From contig JALSTI010000224.1 in NCBI GenBank assembly GCA_026983795.1, positions 1 to 40,554 on the forward strand: a stretch of 40,554 nt of DNA. The letters are read 5' to 3'. The number at the start of each line of letters is the position of its first letter. Within the stretch, counting starts at the first letter, position 1. Origin of the DNA: Melioribacteraceae bacterium (GTDB lineage: Bacteria; Bacteroidota; Ignavibacteria; Ignavibacteriales; Melioribacteraceae). Positions 35,327 through 40,554 of this stretch are shown here, in pieces. The notes beneath the pieces are model-generated. The model was not told the DNA's origin, did not search any database, and saw only the letters and a program-made list of their open reading frames with translations. The position numbers and the translations under genes were made by a program.

Positions 35327-36218
35327 AAAACGTGTTTTGATTATTGGCTCTAACGGAATGTTGGGTCAGCGTCTAACAGAATACTTTATTAAAAAGAACA
35401 AGTTTGAAATTTTCTGTTGCTCCGCCGAAGATGAATCGTTTTATCCGGATGTAGAATATAAGAAAATTAACCTGGCTGAAAAAAAAGATGTAAAAAATCT
35501 GCTCCGTCATTTTTATCCCGATGTAATTATAAATGCTGCGGCTTATACAAACGTTGACGGTTGTGAGACGAACAAAGAATTAGCATGGAATATCAATGTT
35601 TTGGGAGTCGGATATCTTGCTCAATTTTCACGGGCATTTCAATCCCATTTAATACACATTTCCAGCGATTATGTCTTCGACGGTAAAAACGGTCCTTATA
35701 CCGAAAAAGACATCCCGAATCCGATTAGTTATTACGGAAGATCCAAACTTGCCAGTGAAAATGTTTTGAAAGGATCGGGAAGTAAATATACTATTATAAG
35801 AACCAATGTCTTATACGGTCCGGCAAAATTCGGCAGACCGGATTTTGTTAAATGGGTGGTTGGCTCTTTGAAAGAAGGGAAAGAAATTAACATTGTAACC
35901 GATCAAATTAATAATCCTACTTATTTAGATGATTTGGTTTTTGCAATCGGAAAAATAATTGAATTAAATAAAGAAGGATTGTACAATATAGGCGGACCGG
36001 AATTTTTATCGAGATATGATTTTACATTACGCATAGCCCGTTTTTTTAATTTGAACAAGTCACTTGTTAATCCGATTCTTACCGGAGAACTTAAACAACC
36101 GGCGCCCCGCCCGCTAAAATCGGGACTAATCACACTAAAAGCGGAAACGGAATTAAGTTATAAACCGCATTCAATAGAGGAATCTCTTTTGTTAATGCAA
36201 AAAGAATTAAACTTTTGA
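35301..36218 (+). CDS. rfbD: dTDP-4-dehydrorhamnose reductase family (SDR)
   Basis: 'VLIIGSNGMLGQRLTEYF', 'PDVIINAAAYTNVDGCETNKELAWNINVLG', 'HISSDYVFDGKNGPYTEKDIPNPISYYGRSKLASE'. Confidence 0.92.
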   Translation: MISTKDLIKKRVLIIGSNGMLGQRLTEYFIKKNKFEIFCCSAEDESFYPDVEYKKINLAEKKDVKNLLRHFYPDVIINAAAYTNVDGCETNKELAWNINVLGVGYLAQFSRAFQSHLIHISSDYVFDGKNGPYTEKDIPNPISYYGRSKLASENVLKGSGSKYTIIRTNVLYGPAKFGRPDFVKWVVGSLKEGKEINIVTDQINNPTYLDDLVFAIGKIIELNKEGLYNIGGPEFLSRYDFTLRIARFFNLNKSLVNPILTGELKQPAPRPLKSGLITLKAETELSYKPHSIEESLLLMQKELNF

Positions 36219-36223
36219 ATTTT

Positions 36224-37003
36224 ATGATTAAAAAGTATAATGGTTTTATATTCGATTTGGACGGGACCATTTACAGAGGTTCCAAAATAATTGATTATGC
36301 GGATAAAGTTGTAAACGAGTTGAAGAAACAAAATAAAAAAATACTGTTCATTTCAAACAAAACAACAGGCTCAAAAGATCAATATTATGATTTTTTAAAA
36401 ACTAACGGATTGGAAGTTGAGAAAAATGAAATTATAACCTCCACTGTGGTTATCCGGCAATATTTAATTAAGAATCATAAAGACGATAAATTTTTTGCGA
36501 TAGGCGAAAAAAATTTTATCGATGAATTAACAAACGGCGGACTTTTGTATTCCGCAGATCCGGATGAAATCGATATCGTTATAATTACGTTGGATAGAAC
36601 TTTAAGTTATACCAAATTGGAAATTGCGGCTAAAGCGCTTGAGAAAGGAGCTAAATTTTTTGCCGCAAACATTGATGATACATGTCCGGTTGAAAGCGGC
36701 GAAATAATGGATGCCGGCTCTATAATTACTGCGCTGGAAAAACGTACCCGTGTAAAACTTGAAAAACACTTTGGTAAACCGTCCGAATATATGATGAATG
36801 AAGTTAAGAAAAATATTGGAATTGATATATCCGAATGTTTGATTATTGGCGACAGACTGGAAACGGATATTGCGCTGGGCAATATTTTTGGCGTTGATAC
36901 CGCACTTGTTTCTACCGGTGTTACAAACTTCATAAACGGAAAATACAAACCTACCTATCAAATTAATTCTGTATATAATTTAATTACCGAGGAATTGGAA
37001 TGA
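36224..37003 (+). CDS. HAD-superfamily IIA hydrolase (NagD-like)
   Basis: 'FIFDLDGTIYRG', 'ILFISNKTTGSKDQY', 'CLIIGDRLETDIALGNIFGVDTALVSTGVT'. ORF call uses TTG at 36215; ATG at 36224. Confidence 0.9.
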   Translation: MIKKYNGFIFDLDGTIYRGSKIIDYADKVVNELKKQNKKILFISNKTTGSKDQYYDFLKTNGLEVEKNEIITSTVVIRQYLIKNHKDDKFFAIGEKNFIDELTNGGLLYSADPDEIDIVIITLDRTLSYTKLEIAAKALEKGAKFFAANIDDTCPVESGEIMDAGSIITALEKRTRVKLEKHFGKPSEYMMNEVKKNIGIDISECLIIGDRLETDIALGNIFGVDTALVSTGVTNFINGKYKPTYQINSVYNLITEELE

Positions 37004-39174
37004 AAAAAATTATGAATATTTCAGTATTGTTTTTATTGATAATTTCTTTTTCTGTTAATTTAGCTCAGAAAAAAACATTTACTGTAAAAGAAATTCAAAC
37101 GAATCCGGCATTTTACGGAAAGTCCTTATCCGGTGTAAAGTGGTTCGATTCCGGCAAGAAGTTTTCATTTATGAAATTCGATACCGTTTCTTCTTCGATG
37201 GCAATATTTGAACATGATGTTAAATCAGGTGCGGAAAAAATAATTGTTACCGGAAAAGACTTACAAATAGACGATGATCAACCTGCAGTTAGATTCAGAT
37301 ATTATCAATGGTCGCCCGATTCAAAAAAGATTTTATTTGCCACTTATCTGCTTCCGCGTTATTCAAAGCCGGGCGGTGATTTTTATATTTATAATATTGA
37401 AGAACCGAGCTTGCAAATAATAAAAGAAGAAAATCATAAACAATGGGTCCCGCAGTTTTCACCCGATAGTAAAAAAATTGCTTTTGTAAAAGATGATAAC
37501 ATTTTTGTATACGATCTTGATGAGGAAACTGAAACGCAGCTTACTACCGACGGCAACGGGATAATTCTTAACGGTCACTTCGATTGGGTTTACCAAGAGG
37601 AGCTTGGTGTTAAACAAGGCTGGAAATGGTCGCCGGATTCTAAAAAAATTGCTTTTTGGAGATTGGATCAATCAAAAGAACCTGAAATCAAAATTGCAAA
37701 GTGGGATTCCTTATATTTTAATTTTTTAACATTAAGGTACCCGAAGGTAGGCGCGCACAACGCAATTGTGAAAATCGGTGTGGTTAATGTAGAATCGAAG
37801 AAGACTAAATGGATGGACTTAGGTGAAAATGAAGACATATATATTCCGCGAATCAAATTTACAAATAATTCCGATATCCTGTCTGTACAAAGACTTAACA
37901 GGTTACAAAATCATCTTGAGCTATTGTTTTACGATGTCAATACCGGTAAGGGTAAAAGAGTATTAGACGAGAAAAGCGATGCCTGGATTGATGTTCATGA
38001 TGATCTTAGGTTTTTGAAAAAATCAAGCAGGTTTATTTGGAGCTCCGAGCGTGACGGATATTTACACCTTTATTTATTCAATAATAACGGATCGCTTCTA
38101 AATCAAATTACAAAAGGAAATTGGGAGGTTAAAAAATTAGTTGCCGTAGACGAAGATAATAATAAAATATATTTTACGGCAGATGAGCGAAATCCGGTAA
38201 ATTTGGATTTTTATTCGGTTAATTTTAACGGCGCAAATTTTACCCGATTGAGCAAAGAACCGGGTTATTATTCAGTAAGTATGACAGATAATTCACAGAA
38301 TTATATTTTGACTTATAGTAGTGCGAATAACCCTTCAAAAACTATGCTATTTAAAGGAAAAACAAAAGTAAAAGATTTAGTGGTTAATGATTTCTCTGCC
38401 TTTGAAGATTATGCCATGCCGGTTAAGCAGTTTTTAACTTTTAAAACAAGTGACGGTGTTAAGCTTAATGCATTTATGATAAAACCACCGGATTTTGATG
38501 AGGATAAAAAATATCCTGTGCTTTTCTATAATTACAGCGGACCCGGCTCCCAAATAGTTTTAGACAGCAGACGGAATTTATGGCATTACATGCTGGCTCA
38601 AAAGGGATATATAATTTTTGGGTTAGATAATCGCGGTACAGGCGGAAGAGGTACTAAGTTTAAACATTTGGTATATAAAAATTTGGGACATTGGGAAGTT
38701 AATGATCTGGTAGAAGGAGCAAAATATTTACGCTCGCTTTCTTATGTGGATTCGAACAGGATTGGTATTTGGGGATGGAGTTACGGCGGTTATACTTCGG
38801 CTCTTACTTTGGCAGAAGCTCCCGGATATTTTAAAATGGCCGTTTCTGTTGCCCCGGTAACCGATTGGAAATTCTATGATGACATTTATACGGAAAGATA
38901 TATGTCGTTACCAAACTTAAATCCCGAAGGTTACAAAACCAGCTCCGTTATTGAACATGCAGGCAATATAAAAGGTAAGTTGCTTCTGATTCACGGAACG
39001 GCAGACGATAACGTACATTTTCAAAATTCGGTTGAGTTAGTGAATGCTTTAATTGCAAATAATATTCAATTTACTACAATGTATTATCCCGGTAGAAACC
39101 ACAGTATTTACGGTGGTAATACAAGAATACATTTGTTCACTTTAATAACAAATTTCATTCTTAAAAATTTGTAG
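37000..39174 (+). CDS. S9 family prolyl oligopeptidase (DPP4-like), secreted
   Basis: Signal peptide. DPPIV N-terminal propeller '...HFDWVYQEELG', catalytic 'GIWGWSYGGYTSALTLAEAPGYFKMAVSVAPVTDW', 'HGTADDNVHFQNS', 'YPGRNHSIYGG'. Confidence 0.96.
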   Translation: MKKIMNISVLFLLIISFSVNLAQKKTFTVKEIQTNPAFYGKSLSGVKWFDSGKKFSFMKFDTVSSSMAIFEHDVKSGAEKIIVTGKDLQIDDDQPAVRFRYYQWSPDSKKILFATYLLPRYSKPGGDFYIYNIEEPSLQIIKEENHKQWVPQFSPDSKKIAFVKDDNIFVYDLDEETETQLTTDGNGIILNGHFDWVYQEELGVKQGWKWSPDSKKIAFWRLDQSKEPEIKIAKWDSLYFNFLTLRYPKVGAHNAIVKIGVVNVESKKTKWMDLGENEDIYIPRIKFTNNSDILSVQRLNRLQNHLELLFYDVNTGKGKRVLDEKSDAWIDVHDDLRFLKKSSRFIWSSERDGYLHLYLFNNNGSLLNQITKGNWEVKKLVAVDEDNNKIYFTADERNPVNLDFYSVNFNGANFTRLSKEPGYYSVSMTDNSQNYILTYSSANNPSKTMLFKGKTKVKDLVVNDFSAFEDYAMPVKQFLTFKTSDGVKLNAFMIKPPDFDEDKKYPVLFYNYSGPGSQIVLDSRRNLWHYMLAQKGYIIFGLDNRGTGGRGTKFKHLVYKNLGHWEVNDLVEGAKYLRSLSYVDSNRIGIWGWSYGGYTSALTLAEAPGYFKMAVSVAPVTDWKFYDDIYTERYMSLPNLNPEGYKTSSVIEHAGNIKGKLLLIHGTADDNVHFQNSVELVNALIANNIQFTTMYYPGRNHSIYGGNTRIHLFTLITNFILKNL

Positions 39175-39189
39175 ATATATTCCATATAA

Positions 39190-39215
39190 ACTAAGTCCCT
39201 TTGAGGGACTTAGTT
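39190..39215. terminator. Hairpin downstream of the S9 peptidase
   Basis: 'actaagtccctttgagggacttagtt', perfect 11-bp inverted repeat. Confidence 0.6.
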
Positions 39216-39380
39216 GATAAAAGCGATAGTTTGTCCAATTTTATAACCTACTTAAAAATAATATAATCCAATTGTATTAAATTGAATTTTTCTAAATTTG
39301 ATATTGTCAGTACTATATAAATTCATTTACTTTTTATCCCTTATTCTTTATATTCAGCTTAACAAATAGGTGAGGTTATT

Positions 39381-40554
39381 ATGAAAACTTCAAAGTGCTT
39401 TTTGTTTCTCCTCCTTTCGATTGCCGGTTTTTCCGCTGTCTTTTCACAATCAACCAATTTAAATTTAGATATTTATAAACAATTTATAGCTCAGCATAAA
39501 GATATGAGTGCCTCGCAATTGCTGAACATGTATCCCATAACTCCGTTTCGTAAAACTGTAAATAGCGGTTGGGCATCGGCATTATATCATGATTCGGTTG
39601 CCGCTAAGTATAATTTAACAGCTTACGAGAAGTCTTTAATTCAGCAGCATGGTTTTGTAGTAACTGAAAGGTTAAAAGAAAATTCCTTCGGTCGTCAATT
39701 CTCAAATATATATCACAAAGATTTGCCGGTTTTTATTTCGACGGATGCAATCCTTCATCCTTTGCACGTTTCGTATGATAGAATATTGAAAAATATTGAA
39801 GTTGGATTTATAATCCCCAAACTTCAAGAATTTCTCTCTAATCTATCGGCTAATATGACCGTATTAAATTCCAAGTATTCTGCAAATACGGAAATGCTTG
39901 TTATGTTAAAAGATGTTGACGTATATCTTTCGGTTGCAAAGGCGTTATTGACCGGTAATACAACAACGTATTATCCTGAAAACGTATCAAAAGTTGATAG
40001 TTTAATAATTAAAATTAATAAATATAAAGTAGATTCCGATAATTTATTTTCGAATGGTCCAAGGACTATTGATTTTAGTCAGTTTAAACCGCGAGCTCAT
40101 TATACGGATGAAACTTATCCTGAGCTTGCCAAGTATTTTAAAACCATGATGTGGCTCGGAAGAATTGAATTAAATTTGTTATCTCCGGACACATTAAATG
40201 AATCTTTCAACCAAACTATTAAAAGGCAAACAATAGATGCTTCTTTAATTTCAGAATTGATAGATGTTTCCGGCAGTTACAATCTTTACATGCAAATTGA
40301 ATCTATTATTAAAGTATTTGTTGGAGAGCAGGACAATGTGACGATTGATAACTTAAGAGAAGTTCTAGCCGATATTAATATTACGAATTCCGGGGAATTA
40401 TTAGATACGTTAAATCTTAAGAAGTTTCAGAATGATTTGGCTGAAAAAGCTTTTGCGGATCAAAAGATACTATCTCATATCTTATTCAACAATCCGGCAC
40501 AACCCGATAGTGTTAAACCTATATCTTCCTTCTTATTATTCGGGCAAAGGTTCG
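39381..40554 (+). CDS. DUF3160-like secreted protein, truncated by window end
   Basis: ATG 39381 behind 'gtgaggttatt'. Signal peptide 'KCFLFLLLSIAGFSAVFSQ', then '...FSNIYHKDLPVFISTDAILHPLHVSYDRILKNIEV...'. Read open to the window edge in manual translation of the first part; absent from the ORF track because it has no stop. Confidence 0.78.
   Translation, partial: MKTSKCFLFLLLSIAGFSAVFSQSTNLNLDIYKQFIAQHKDMSASQLLNMYPITPFRKTVNSGWASALYHDSVAAKYNLTAYEKSLIQQHGFVVTERLKENSFGRQFSNIYHKDLPVFISTDAILHPLHVSYDRILKNIEVGFIIPKLQEFLSNLSANMTVLNSKYSANTEMLVMLKDVDVYLSVAKALLTGNTTTYYPENVSKVDSLIIKINKYKVDSDNLFSNGPRTIDFSQFKPRAHYTDETYPELAKYFKTMMWLGRIELNLLSPDTLNESFNQTIKRQTIDASLISELIDVSGSYNLYMQIESIIKVFVGEQDNVTIDNLREVLADINITNSGELLDTLNLKKFQNDLAEKAFADQKILSHILFNNPAQPDSVKPISSFLLFGQRF

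Noticed and set aside
30291-36218. Complete dTDP-L-rhamnose biosynthesis cluster
   Set aside because: Only rfbC and rfbD are present; no rfbA or rfbB in the window, and the genes lie in separate transcription units divided by minus-strand bshA.
36602-36961. Two overlapping minus-strand ORFs inside the HAD hydrolase gene
   Set aside because: Overlap each other in different frames and a clear CDS; typical shadow ORFs.

Overview
AT-rich bacterial chromosomal window. From gene content and codon style I infer a Bacteroidota/Ignavibacteriota-like organism; I have not verified this. The left edge holds the 3' end of a 23S rRNA, then a 5S rRNA. After that come mostly housekeeping genes: dnaX, a free-Met-R-sulfoxide reductase, lon, an inositol monophosphatase family gene, cmk, rpsA, mtaB, truA, an enoyl-CoA hydratase, an M16 peptidase pair, an ENPP-type phosphodiesterase, a TonB-dependent receptor, a KdsC-like phosphatase, an OmpA-family protein, tRNA-Pro(CGG), galE/rfbC/ugd, bshA, a pfkB-rfbD-HAD-S9 peptidase operon, and a DUF3160-like ORF cut by the window end. 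The points most worth a second look are: (1) a RAYT (REP-associated tyrosine transposase) gene surrounded by 21-nt palindromes, with two more palindromes inserted in frame inside its own ORF; (2) next to it, a DnaE2/ImuC-like ORF that lacks the PHP domain and most of the catalytic palm, yet sits behind an apparently intact promoter with a 24-bp LexA-like palindromic operator; (3) an A9 slippery run in dnaX where both alternative frames stop within a few codons, the arrangement expected for a tau/gamma switch; (4) a 213-nt-offset degenerate relic of tRNA-Pro; (5) a four-copy ~164-172 bp intergenic tandem repeat; (6) a catalytically degenerate YibQ-like deacetylase fold; and (7) an uncharacterised 61-aa protein gene with a strong RBS.
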